In this document: one piece after another, positions 41,920 through 51,146 of the stretch
How positions within the stretch are numbered: position 1 is the stretch's first letter
Layout: each line of letters starts with the position of its first letter
NCBI GenBank assembly: GCA_965228975.1
Contig: OZ245851.1
Location: 1,922,001-1,986,000, forward strand
DNA length: 64,000 nucleotides
Direction of reading: 5' to 3'
DNA from: JAJFJD01 sp965228975
GTDB taxonomy: Bacteria > Pseudomonadota > Alphaproteobacteria > UBA8366
Notes under the pieces: model-generated
The model's input: the letters and a program-made list of their open reading frames with translations, nothing else
The model's database searches: none
What the model was told of the DNA's origin: nothing
Made by a program: the position numbers and the translations under genes

Positions 41920-43590
41920 ATGACGGAACCTATTCGGCGAATCACGATCGTTGGCGGCGGCACCGCGGGGTGGATGTCGGCCGCGTATCTCATGATCCAT
42001 CTCAACCGGCGCAGCATCGACCAACAGGTCGACGTGACGCTCATCGAATCCCCGAACGTGCCGACGGTCGGCGTCGGTGAGGCGACCGTCCCGGCAATGA
42101 TGCATTGGCTGAAGTATCTCGGGATCGAAGAAGCCGATTTCATGAAGCGCTGCAACGCGTCCTTCAAGCTCGGCGTGCGGTTCGTTCACTGGGATAAAGA
42201 CCCGAAGACCGGCCAGCGCCGAAGCTATCTCAACCCGTTCGACGGGATCGGCGACGATATCTGGGGCTTCAACCCCGCCTATCATTTCCATCGCTTCGCG
42301 CCGGATGCGGACCGCACGCATTTCGGCGACTACCAGTCCCCGATGCACGACCTGATCAACAACTACCGGGGTCCGAAGACGCTGGGCGCCGACGGCTACG
42401 AGCGGAAGGTCAATTACGCCTACCACCTGGACGCGGGCCGGTTCGCGGGCTTCCTCCAGGAAATCGCCGTCGCCTGCGGCGTCGAGCATGTGCTTGACGA
42501 CGTGGAGGACGTGGAACTGGACGAAAAGGGCTATGTCTCGGCCTTGCAGCTCCGGGAGCACGGCCGTCACGAGGTGGAACTGGTGATCGACTGCACCGGG
42601 TTCAGAGGCATGATCCTCCAGCAGAAACTCGGCGTGGGATTCGAGAGTTACGACAAATATCTGTTGAACAACCGCGCACTCGCCGTGCAGTTGCCGCACC
42701 AGGATCCGACCAAGCTGGAACCGGTCACCACCAGTACCGCATTGGGCGCCGGATGGTCCTGGCGGGTTCCGCTCTATTCCCGCCTCGGGACCGGCTATGT
42801 GTTTTCGGACCACTTCCGCACCGATCAGGAAGCGACGGACGAACTGCTAACCTTCCTAGGTCCTCAGGCGAAGGATGCGGAGCCGCGCGCGATCGGCATG
42901 CGCGTCGGCCGTACCGAAAAGGTCTGGGAGAAGAACTGCATCGCCATCGGTCTGTCGAGCGGTTTCATCGAACCGTTGGAGTCCACCGCGATCTTCATGG
43001 TCGACATGGCATTGCAATGGCTGACCAACTATTTCCCGGACAAGAGTTTCAATCCGGCGATGCAGAAGCGGTTCAACGACCGTATGCGCGACCTGAACTA
43101 CGAAATCCGCGATTTTATTGTGTTGCACTACTGCACGGCGAACCGGATGGATACACCCTACTGGAAGGCCGCCCGCAACGAGCTGGAGGTTCCCGACGCG
43201 GTGCAGGAAGATCTGGAAATCTTCCGCCATGTCCTGCCGCGCTCGGAGGAGATGGAACGCGGCCATCTGTTCAGCTACCTGACCTATCTCATCGTTCTGT
43301 TCGGCAAGGGCTTTTTCGACGATGTCGAGTTTCCCGCCGAACGATTGATCTCGCGACGTGATTGGAAGGAATATCAGCGCTACCTGCGCGACGTGAAATC
43401 GCACCTGCTGCAGACGCTCCCGGATCACTACACGCTGATCAACGATATCCGCAGCCGGGCGCAGGATTCGGCGCCCGACCTCCCCTCGACGCCCCTTCCC
43501 GACGCGGCGACCATCGCCGCCGGCACGGACCCTCTGTCGCCGGTCATCACCTTCAAGGACGACGCATTGTCGAGCGGCAACATCCTCTAG
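41920..43590 (+). CDS. Flavin-dependent tryptophan halogenase-family protein
   Basis: The 556-residue protein belongs to the FADH2-dependent halogenases. It has the FAD motif GGGTAGW (12-18), VGVGEATVPAM, the catalytic lysine Lys83 (NASFKLGVRFVHW), the halogenase signature WxWxIP as WSWRVP (279-284, Ile to Val) and FIEPLEST with the likely catalytic Glu354. So an active halogenating enzyme is predicted. The substrate may be tryptophan, another indole or an unknown aromatic. I use the ATG at 41920. It lies between erpA and xthA, and xthA begins 24 bases after its stop. No flavin reductase gene is seen nearby. Confidence 0.9.
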   Translation: MTEPIRRITIVGGGTAGWMSAAYLMIHLNRRSIDQQVDVTLIESPNVPTVGVGEATVPAMMHWLKYLGIEEADFMKRCNASFKLGVRFVHWDKDPKTGQRRSYLNPFDGIGDDIWGFNPAYHFHRFAPDADRTHFGDYQSPMHDLINNYRGPKTLGADGYERKVNYAYHLDAGRFAGFLQEIAVACGVEHVLDDVEDVELDEKGYVSALQLREHGRHEVELVIDCTGFRGMILQQKLGVGFESYDKYLLNNRALAVQLPHQDPTKLEPVTTSTALGAGWSWRVPLYSRLGTGYVFSDHFRTDQEATDELLTFLGPQAKDAEPRAIGMRVGRTEKVWEKNCIAIGLSSGFIEPLESTAIFMVDMALQWLTNYFPDKSFNPAMQKRFNDRMRDLNYEIRDFIVLHYCTANRMDTPYWKAARNELEVPDAVQEDLEIFRHVLPRSEEMERGHLFSYLTYLIVLFGKGFFDDVEFPAERLISRRDWKEYQRYLRDVKSHLLQTLPDHYTLINDIRSRAQDSAPDLPSTPLPDAATIAAGTDPLSPVITFKDDALSSGNIL

Positions 43591-43613
43591 CCACACAGGA
43601 CGGCCAACACGCG

Positions 43614-44387
43614 ATGAAGATCGCCACATTCAACGTGAATTCCATCAAGGCGCGCCTTCCCCGCGTTCTCGAATGGCTGGAAGAAAGCAAGCCGGACGTC
43701 GCCCTGCTGCAGGAGATCAAGACGCAGACCGAGGATTTCCCGGAGCTTGAGTTCAAGGGATTGGACTACAACGTCGCAGCCCATGGCCAGAAGAGCTACA
43801 ACGGCGTCGCCATCCTGTCGCGGCATTCCATCGAGGACATCAAGACGGGCTTGCCGGGCGACCCCGACGACGACCAGGCGCGGTATATCGAGGCGACGAT
43901 CAAGGGGGTCCGCGTCGTCGGCATCTACCTGCCGAACGGCAACCCGGTGGATACCGACAAATTCCCCTACAAACTGGCCTGGATGGACCGGTTGACGGCC
44001 CATGTCCGCGACACGCTGCTGCCGACCGAAATGCCGATCGTCCTCGGCGGCGATTACAACTGCTGCCCCACCGACCGGGACGTCTATGACCCCGAAGGCT
44101 TCGCCAACGACGCCCTCTGCCGGCCGGAAACCCGCCGCCGCTTCCGCGAGCTGATCAATCTCGGTTTAACAGATGCGTGGCGCGCCCTGCACAGCGAAAT
44201 CGGCTATTCCTATTGGGACTATCAGGGCGGACGCTGGAACCGCGACGAAGGCGTGCGGATCGACCATCTGTTGCTGTCTCCGCAGGCCGCCGACCGCCTG
44301 ATCGCCTGCGAGATCGAACGCGGCCCCCGCGGCAAGCAAAAAGCCTCGGACCATACTCCGGTCTACGTGGAATTGAGCGACGACTAG
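43614..44387 (+). CDS. xthA: Exodeoxyribonuclease III
   Basis: XthA is the AP endonuclease and 3'-5' exonuclease of base excision repair. The 257-residue product has the family start KIATFNVNSIKAR, the metal-binding LLQEIKTQ, the catalytic GGDYNCCPTDRDVYDP and the C-terminal KASDHTPVYVEL. It follows the halogenase by 24 bases and may be expressed with it. It is convergent with the UbiD-type gene, whose stop is 13 bases downstream. Confidence 0.96.
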   Translation: MKIATFNVNSIKARLPRVLEWLEESKPDVALLQEIKTQTEDFPELEFKGLDYNVAAHGQKSYNGVAILSRHSIEDIKTGLPGDPDDDQARYIEATIKGVRVVGIYLPNGNPVDTDKFPYKLAWMDRLTAHVRDTLLPTEMPIVLGGDYNCCPTDRDVYDPEGFANDALCRPETRRRFRELINLGLTDAWRALHSEIGYSYWDYQGGRWNRDEGVRIDHLLLSPQAADRLIACEIERGPRGKQKASDHTPVYVELSDD

Positions 44388-44400
44388 AACGCGCCCGTCC

Positions 44401-45882
44401 CTAATCCAGCAGATGCCCGAATTTCTCCCGCGCCCGGCGCAACGAGTCCGCGCTCGGCTGGTTGATCTCCGGGAATTCATCGCGCCAGTGATACGGGATG
44501 CAGGCGTCGATGATCATCCGCGAGTTGGTGAAGTTCTTCGCCTCGCGGTCCCACGGGGCGAGCCGGGGATCGGATACAGCGCCCTTGGCGCCCCGGATGA
44601 AGTCGATCGAGGTCGCCGGGTCCGCCCGGGTCAGCGCGGCGAAGATCAGTTCCTCCAGGTTCGTCACGTCGACATCGCTGTCCGTGACGATGACCCAGCG
44701 GTTGCCGTCGACACCGGTCCGACACATCGACGCCACATGCCCCGCCTGCCGTGCATGACCCGCATATCGCTGTTCGATCGCGACGGCGAGCAGCATTCGT
44801 GAGCCGCCGACCTCGTGGCACCACGCGGCGGTAACGCCGGGCACGCCGGCGGCTTCCAAGTCCTTTTTCAGGAAGGGCGACCGGGTGATCGCGCGGAACC
44901 GGGAGTATTCGTCCGGCAGCCGTTGCGGCGCGAAACCCAGTAGGATCGGGGCGTTGCGGTAGTACACAGCCTCGATATCGACAACCGGATTGACCCGGCC
45001 CTTCTCAGTATAGGTGCCGGTCCAGTCGCCAAACGGCCCTTCCGGCTCCAGCCGGTCGCCGTCCACGAACCCTTCAAGCACGATCTCCGCATTCGCGGGG
45101 ATCGGCAGGCCCGTCACCTTGCCGGCCACGACGTCGATGGGTTTGCCCCGCAACGCACCCGCCACGTCGTATTCCGAAACTCCCTCGGGAATATCGCAGC
45201 CGCCCATGATGAAGGTCAGCGGGTCGCCGCCGACCACGATGGCGACCGGCATCCGCTCGCCGCGCGCCCGGTATTTCTTGAAATGAAGGTCGGCATGACG
45301 CCCGGGCAGCACGTTGTGGCAGACCGACCGCTTGCCGTGGATCATCACCCGGTAGGAACCGAGGTTGATCGCCCCCGTCTCCGGATCCCGCGTGACGTGA
45401 TAGCAGCCCGTGCCAATGTAGCGGCCGCCGTCCTTTTCGTGCCAATGCGGCGCCGGAAAGGCTTCCAGGTCGACAGCATCTCCCTGCATGACATTCTCGA
45501 ACACCGGTCCATCGTCGACTTCGGTTGGCGCGATCAACCCTTCATTGCCGGCGTAAACCCCGGCGAACGCCTCGCTCAGCGCCACTTTGCCGAGATCGGT
45601 AGGAAAGCCGAGGGTCATGTTCTTACGCCGTCCACCGAACATGTTAACCAATACACGCGATCCTTCGAGGCTGCCCGGAACCTCGCCGAACAGCACCGCC
45701 GGCGCGGAATCGTCGTGGCTCACCAATTCCGCCGCCATGCCGATCTCCTCCTGCCAGGAGACGCCGTCTATCCGCCGCAACTCGCCGAGCCGTTCGGCTT
45801 GCTCGATCCAGCCCCGAAGATCGTCGTACAGGATCAAATGCTCCTGATTGGCCCCGACGCGGCCCTTGGTTGTCCGACCCAT
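44401..45882 (-). CDS. UbiD-family decarboxylase
   Basis: UbiD enzymes decarboxylate aromatic or alpha,beta-unsaturated acids using prenylated FMN. The 493-residue protein has the family segments NMFGGRRKNMTLGFP, RYIGTGCYHVTRDPETG and LEPEGPFGDWTGTY, which carries the catalytic acidic pair. It may be UbiD of ubiquinone synthesis or a relative acting on another acid; no ubiX is nearby. The ATG at 45882 has a weak ribosome site; an internal AGGAG near 45842 suggests a start around 45837 (TTG, residue 16). It is divergent from the A-T-TE gene. Confidence 0.9.
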   Translation of the reverse strand: MGRTTKGRVGANQEHLILYDDLRGWIEQAERLGELRRIDGVSWQEEIGMAAELVSHDDSAPAVLFGEVPGSLEGSRVLVNMFGGRRKNMTLGFPTDLGKVALSEAFAGVYAGNEGLIAPTEVDDGPVFENVMQGDAVDLEAFPAPHWHEKDGGRYIGTGCYHVTRDPETGAINLGSYRVMIHGKRSVCHNVLPGRHADLHFKKYRARGERMPVAIVVGGDPLTFIMGGCDIPEGVSEYDVAGALRGKPIDVVAGKVTGLPIPANAEIVLEGFVDGDRLEPEGPFGDWTGTYTEKGRVNPVVDIEAVYYRNAPILLGFAPQRLPDEYSRFRAITRSPFLKKDLEAAGVPGVTAAWCHEVGGSRMLLAVAIEQRYAGHARQAGHVASMCRTGVDGNRWVIVTDSDVDVTNLEELIFAALTRADPATSIDFIRGAKGAVSDPRLAPWDREAKNFTNSRMIIDACIPYHWRDEFPEINQPSADSLRRAREKFGHLLD

Positions 45883-46048
45883 GCTGACGCGTATCCCACG
45901 CTGATTTCGATGTTAAACCCCGATTATGCGACCCGGTCCGCCGCCGTGTCACCTTGGACCGCAGCAACCCCTAAGCGACACAGGTGGTTAACCCCATTGG
46001 ACCTCTGGCCGCAACGCCGCTCATCCCACATACTTCGGTAGGAATTGG

Positions 46049-48736
46049 ATGATGGATAACAGCGTTCTACCAGCCCCTCAGCGGTTCGGCACGATGTATG
46101 AGGTCGTGCGGCATTGGGCCGGCGAAACGCCGCACAGTCCCGCCTTGCTCCAGCATGGAAGGCCTCCGCTCGCCTTTGGCGATCTGCTGCGGTCGACCGA
46201 CGCCATGGGGGTAACCCTGAATGGCTGGGGTTTCGGCCGAAACGACCGTATCGCGGTCGTCCACCCCGGGGGCCGGGATATGGCCGCGGCCATCATCGGC
46301 ATCTGGAGTTATGCGACGCCGGTTCCCCTGAACCCGGACAACACGCTCGGAGAATTCGCCATCCAGCTGCGCGACATGCGGGTCAAGGCAGTCGCGATCC
46401 TAGCGGATATGGATACTCCGGCCCGGCGCGCGGCCACCGATCTGGATTTACCGATTCTCGATCTTGGACCCGACGAATACGGCGCCATGAAGCTCACAGC
46501 CACCACGCGGCCGGATGCCCCGGCGACCACGAACGCCGGCCCGGTGCAACCCGATGACGTCATCGCCGTTCTCGGAACCTCCGGCACGACATCGCACAGC
46601 AAGATCGTGCCGATCCGCCACCGACAATTAACGGCACGAAACGAAATCGCCGCAGCCGATCTGGGACTGACACAGGAAGATCGCGGCCTCAACATGCTCC
46701 GCCTGTACCATAGCGGCGGTCTCGGCCAGGGCATCTCCACGCCACTGATTGCCGGCAGCGGCGTCGCCGTCCTGACCGATTTCAGCGTCGAAGGCATATT
46801 CGAAGCGCTCGACAAGGAACAGGTCACGTGGTGTGCCGCCCCCTATACGGTCTACCACGCCATCCATCCGCATCTGGCGGCCTATCGCCCAGCAATCGAG
46901 CGGATCGCGTCCCGCATGCGGTTCATGCGGTCGGGAACCGGACCGTTGAACACCGCGGTCGCAGAAATGGTCGAGGCGGCATTCGGAGTCCCAATCGTGG
47001 TGACCTACGGCACTTCCGAAGCAGGATCGTCTGCGACGGATTCGGTTGATCGTCCGCGGCCAGACCGAAACAGCGTCGGGAAGCCGGCCCATGACGGCGT
47101 CGCCATCATCGACGAAACCGGGAACTCCGTGCCACAAGGCACGACCGGGGAAATCGCGGTGCGCGGGCCCACCGTCTTCGATGGATACGAGAACGACGAT
47201 GCAGCCAATCGCATCGCATTCATCGGTGATTGGTACCGGACCGGCGACCGCGGTTATCTCGACGACGATGGTTATCTTTTCATCACGGGACGCATCAAGG
47301 AGATGATCAACCGCGGTGGCCAGAACATCACGCCGATCGAGATCGACGACGCGCTTCTCGCCCATCCCGACATCGTGGCGGCATCGGCCTTTCCAATGCC
47401 GCATCCGACCCTCGGCGAAGATGTCGCCGCCGTCATCGTGCCCCGGGAGGACACGAGCGTCGACCGAAATGCCCTGACCCAATTCCTGCGCAAGCGTTTG
47501 GCCGACTACAAGGTGCCGCGCCAATTGTTCGTCGCAACGGAAATTCCGAAAGGACCGACAGGCAAGGTCCAACGGCACAAACTGGCGGATGTATTTGCAT
47601 CGACGCCAAATCGCCGGTCTGCCGCGGCAACGGCACCGAACAGGAAGGCCAGCGACCTGGAGAGCCAGCTTCAATCCCTCTGGGCCGCCGCTCTGGGACG
47701 CCGCCATGTGGGTTTGGATGAAGACTTTTTCGAACTGGGCGGCGACTCACTTCAAGCCGTGGAGCTTTTCCTCCGTATCGAGAAGACATTGGGCTTCCCG
47801 CTCCCCCGTTCGGTGCTCTTCGAAGCCGGAACGGTCACGGCCATGGCAAAGCTCATAGAAGCCTCGACGAACAACGGATGCGTGGTGCCGATCCGGCCCG
47901 ACGGTCAACGGCCGCCGCTGTTCTGCGTTCACGACATCAATGGCGAGGTCTTGAATTTCCGGGGCTTGGCCGGGCATCTGAACGCCGATCAACCGGTGTA
48001 TGGCATTCAATCCGTCGGCTTGGACAAATCGGAGCCACCCTTGGTGCGGATCGAGGACATGGCAGCGCGGTACATCACCGAGATGCGCCAGGTGCAACCA
48101 TCCGGCCCTTACTATCTCGGCGGCTATTCGATGGGCGGCTGGATCGCCTATGAAATTGCCCGGCAACTCCAAGAATTGGGGCAATCCGTTGCCCTTCTGG
48201 CCTTGTTCGACACCAACCCGCGGCAAGGCCAAGGCCGCGCGACGCTGTCCCAGTGGCTCGGACATCATCGAGATCGATTGGCGGAACTGCCGGCCGCCAG
48301 CGTTCCGCCGTATCTGGCGCGGCGCCTCTCCAACATGGGAACGGTCGCAGCGACCAAAGTCCGTGGACAAATGTATACGACCGCCTGGCGAATGGCCGAA
48401 ACCCAGGGGAAAGGTATTCCGAAGGTGCTATACCGCCCGATCGAGGCGAACCTATTGTCGGTCCGGACCTACCGGCCGCAGCCGTATGAGGGAGACGCGG
48501 TGCTGTTCAAGGCGGCCCCTTACGCCTGGATGCCGCGGGATGCCCATGAGGGTTGGCGGAATCTCATTCGCGGTGACCTGGAAATCCGGTCCGTTCCCGG
48601 AAATCACGATAATCTGCTGGAAGAACCGCACGTCCGGGCGGTCGCCGAAACGCTCTCGGACTGCCTGAACGCCCGTCAGGCGGGACCGGCTACCCCTCGA
48701 CCGGCTGACCGAATACCTCTTCGTACCGCGCCTTGA
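46049..48736 (+). CDS. Single-module NRPS-like enzyme: adenylation, carrier, thioesterase
   Basis: The 895-residue protein has an adenylation domain (1-~515), a carrier domain (~535-605) and a type I thioesterase (~620-880). Motifs seen: LGTSGTTSHSK (175-185), TYGTSEAG, YRTGD with Asp400, the A10 lysine in PTGKVQR (Lys506), the carrier serine in LGGDSL (Ser567), and thioesterase GYSMGG (Ser694) with Asp721 and a C-terminal His. The adenylation domain resembles acyl/aryl-CoA ligases more than amino-acid-activating domains. No condensation domain is present. In A-T-TE enzymes of fungi and a few bacteria, aryl-pyruvates are dimerised to quinones or furanones; a similar role here is inference. 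An AGGAA site precedes the ATG. Confidence 0.88.
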   Translation: MMDNSVLPAPQRFGTMYEVVRHWAGETPHSPALLQHGRPPLAFGDLLRSTDAMGVTLNGWGFGRNDRIAVVHPGGRDMAAAIIGIWSYATPVPLNPDNTLGEFAIQLRDMRVKAVAILADMDTPARRAATDLDLPILDLGPDEYGAMKLTATTRPDAPATTNAGPVQPDDVIAVLGTSGTTSHSKIVPIRHRQLTARNEIAAADLGLTQEDRGLNMLRLYHSGGLGQGISTPLIAGSGVAVLTDFSVEGIFEALDKEQVTWCAAPYTVYHAIHPHLAAYRPAIERIASRMRFMRSGTGPLNTAVAEMVEAAFGVPIVVTYGTSEAGSSATDSVDRPRPDRNSVGKPAHDGVAIIDETGNSVPQGTTGEIAVRGPTVFDGYENDDAANRIAFIGDWYRTGDRGYLDDDGYLFITGRIKEMINRGGQNITPIEIDDALLAHPDIVAASAFPMPHPTLGEDVAAVIVPREDTSVDRNALTQFLRKRLADYKVPRQLFVATEIPKGPTGKVQRHKLADVFASTPNRRSAAATAPNRKASDLESQLQSLWAAALGRRHVGLDEDFFELGGDSLQAVELFLRIEKTLGFPLPRSVLFEAGTVTAMAKLIEASTNNGCVVPIRPDGQRPPLFCVHDINGEVLNFRGLAGHLNADQPVYGIQSVGLDKSEPPLVRIEDMAARYITEMRQVQPSGPYYLGGYSMGGWIAYEIARQLQELGQSVALLALFDTNPRQGQGRATLSQWLGHHRDRLAELPAASVPPYLARRLSNMGTVAATKVRGQMYTTAWRMAETQGKGIPKVLYRPIEANLLSVRTYRPQPYEGDAVLFKAAPYAWMPRDAHEGWRNLIRGDLEIRSVPGNHDNLLEEPHVRAVAETLSDCLNARQAGPATPRPADRIPLRTAP

Positions 48737-49760
48737 ACTTGTCCCACGCCTCGGGATTGATCAATCGCGGCGGCCGCTCGCCACGCAGCGTGCTGACGAC
48801 CTGCGCCGCGTTCCATTCGGCCATGTTCTCGCGCGATTCGAAGGTCACGCCGGCCGTGTGATAGGTCGCGATCAAATTCTCGAAGGCCAATAGCCTATGA
48901 TCCATGGGCGGCGGCTCGACATTCCAAACATCGAGCCCGGCCCCGGCGATCGCTTTGGCGTCCAAAGCATCGGCGAGCGCGTCTTCGTTGATGATTCCGC
49001 CACGGGCGCAGTTCACGATAAAGGCACCCGGCTTCATCAGGGCGAGTTCGCGCGCATCGACCAAATCCTTCGTTTCAGCGTTAAACGGGCAATGGACGCT
49101 GATGAAGTCCGAACGCGCCATCAACTCGTCCAACGAGACCGCCTCCGCTCCCCGCTCCTCGAAATCGGACGGTTCGATATACGGGTCGCTGGCGATGACC
49201 TTCATGCTCAAACCCTGGCCGCAAATGCGCGCCGCACGCCGACCGGTATTGCCGAGACCGATGATGCCGACGGTCTTGCCCTCGGCATTCCATCCCTTGA
49301 ACACTTCACGGTCGATACCGCGTTCCCGGCGCAACGACCGGTCCGTCTCGACCATCTTCTTGGCCAGCCCCAGCATCATGCCGACCGCGTGTTCGGCAAC
49401 GGCTTCTGCGTTTGCACCGGTCTGGTTGACCACCAACACACCGGCATCCGTGCAGGCTTGCACGTCGATCGGGTCGTAGCCCGCCCCCGATGTCGAAACG
49501 ACGAGGAGTTTCGGACACCGTGACAATATATCCGCAGCGACCTTGTATTGATCCGGCACCTCGTCCCGGGCGCTGGTAATGCAATAGGCGTGGCACGTCT
49601 CCATGACCGCCCAATTCGCATCCTCCGCCGCCTTGAAATCAAGGCGGTGCATGGCGACTTCGGACTCTTTCTCCAGGTAGTCGGCGACATTGGGCGTCTT
49701 CTTGTCGTCGAACCAGCAGACGCGGCGCGCATTGTCGATTGCAGATTTGTTATCGGACAT
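48690..49760 (-). CDS. D-isomer-specific 2-hydroxyacid dehydrogenase
   Basis: The 356-residue NAD-dependent enzyme interconverts 2-oxoacids and D-2-hydroxyacids. It has the Rossmann motif TVGIIGLGNTGR, the catalytic Arg in NCARGGIINEDAL, the Glu in DVWNVEPPP, and a C-terminal His in ATYHTAGVT. I choose the ATG at 49760 because GGGAGA lies upstream and the longer frame adds 79 unrelated residues. Its 3' end overlaps that of the A-T-TE gene by 47 bases, tail to tail. The substrate is not determined. Confidence 0.92.
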   Translation of the reverse strand: MSDNKSAIDNARRVCWFDDKKTPNVADYLEKESEVAMHRLDFKAAEDANWAVMETCHAYCITSARDEVPDQYKVAADILSRCPKLLVVSTSGAGYDPIDVQACTDAGVLVVNQTGANAEAVAEHAVGMMLGLAKKMVETDRSLRRERGIDREVFKGWNAEGKTVGIIGLGNTGRRAARICGQGLSMKVIASDPYIEPSDFEERGAEAVSLDELMARSDFISVHCPFNAETKDLVDARELALMKPGAFIVNCARGGIINEDALADALDAKAIAGAGLDVWNVEPPPMDHRLLAFENLIATYHTAGVTFESRENMAEWNAAQVVSTLRGERPPRLINPEAWDKFKARYEEVFGQPVEG

Positions 49761-49953
49761 TCTTTTCGGGTCTCCCGGTGGCCGGCGGTCGGCGTCGATT
49801 GTGTCGAAGGACGGGTCGTTGAAGCGATGCGAGCCTACACTCGGCGGACCAATGTTATGCAGGCCCGACGGCGCAATGCAAATCCCGCCCGGAATTCGGC
49901 TTTTCCGGAAATGCGCTAAACTGCCTGTGCGAAACAGGACAGGAAAGAATCCC

Positions 49954-51138
49954 ATGGACGCAAAGCCTCTCGACGGCATTCGAGTGCTCGACCTCACGCA
50001 AATCTACCAAGGCCCCTATTCGACATTCCTGATGGCGATGGCCGGGGCAGAGATCGTGAAGGTCGAACCGCATGGCGGCGAACGGATGCGCCAAGGCGTC
50101 GGCGACAAAACCTCCCTCGCTTTCGCGATGCTGAATTCGAACAAGAACAGCCTGACGCTCGACCTCAAGCATCCGCGCGGAAAAGAGATACTGAAGTCGA
50201 TGGCCAAGGAAGCCGACGTGCTGGTCGAAAATTTCGCAGCCGGTACCATGGACCGCCTTGGGCTCGGCTACGAGGTGCTGCGTAAGATCAATCCCCGGCT
50301 GATCTATGCGTCGGGAACCGGCTACGGCCTTTCCGGTCCCGACCGGGACATGCTTGCCATGGACCATACGATCCAGGCTGCCGCGGGCCTGATGAGCATC
50401 ACCGGCGAGGCTGGCGGCCCACCCGCACGCGCAGGCGGCACGCCCTGCGACATCATGGGCGGCATCCATCTCTATGCAGGCGTGTTGCAGGCGCTGCTCG
50501 GCCGACAGGCGACGGGAAAGGGCACGCTGGTCGAAACAGCGATGGTGGAAACGATGTATTTCACGCTGACCAGCGATCTCGCCGCCTATCACCGCACCGG
50601 CGAACTCCCGCAGCGCCGCGGCGACAAGTCGCCGGCGAATACCGCACCGTATAGCCGGTTCCGCTGCAAGGACGGCTGGATCGCCCTCATCTGCGTCAGC
50701 GACGCGCAATGGGACCGTATCCTAACGGTGATCGGCCGCGACGACCTGATCGGCAATCCAGACTATGGAACTAGGGAGGACCGTCATGCCCGCGAGACGG
50801 AGATCAACGGCATGATCGAGGCGTGGTGCCGCGACCTGCCCCGCGACGAAGCCTATGCGGTCATGCGCGAGAACAGGGTTCCGGTCGCCCCGGTCCGCAC
50901 ACTGGCCGACGTCCGCGCCGACCCGCATATGCACGAGCGCGGCATGCTGCGATGGGCCGACCATCCCGAGATGGGCGAAATCGTCCTCCCGTCCGCGCCG
51001 ATCCGGCTTTCCAACTATTCAACGGCGGATGTGAAATTCTTTCCCGGTATCGGCGCCGACAACGCCGATGTCCTGCGCGAGTGGCTGGGATTGAGCGACA
51101 TGGACATCGACGACCTCGCGGATAGCAAGATCATCTGA
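49954..51138 (+). CDS. CaiB/BaiF-family CoA transferase (class III)
   Basis: Class III CoA transferases move CoA between carboxylic acids. The 394-residue protein has the family start GIRVLDLTQIYQGPYSTFLMA, VKVEPHGGERMR and the catalytic Asp166 in TPCDIMGG, equivalent to the formyl-CoA transferase nucleophile. An AGGAAAG ribosome site lies before the ATG at 49954. It is divergent from the 2-hydroxyacid dehydrogenase gene, with 193 bases between their starts. Substrate acids are unknown. Confidence 0.93.
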   Translation: MDAKPLDGIRVLDLTQIYQGPYSTFLMAMAGAEIVKVEPHGGERMRQGVGDKTSLAFAMLNSNKNSLTLDLKHPRGKEILKSMAKEADVLVENFAAGTMDRLGLGYEVLRKINPRLIYASGTGYGLSGPDRDMLAMDHTIQAAAGLMSITGEAGGPPARAGGTPCDIMGGIHLYAGVLQALLGRQATGKGTLVETAMVETMYFTLTSDLAAYHRTGELPQRRGDKSPANTAPYSRFRCKDGWIALICVSDAQWDRILTVIGRDDLIGNPDYGTREDRHARETEINGMIEAWCRDLPRDEAYAVMRENRVPVAPVRTLADVRADPHMHERGMLRWADHPEMGEIVLPSAPIRLSNYSTADVKFFPGIGADNADVLREWLGLSDMDIDDLADSKII

Positions 51139-51146
51139 CCAAGACA

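Noticed and set aside
41920..48736. Halogenase, UbiD and A-T-TE genes as one operon
   Set aside because: UbiD is on the opposite strand and xthA intervenes; only a shared neighbourhood can be claimed.
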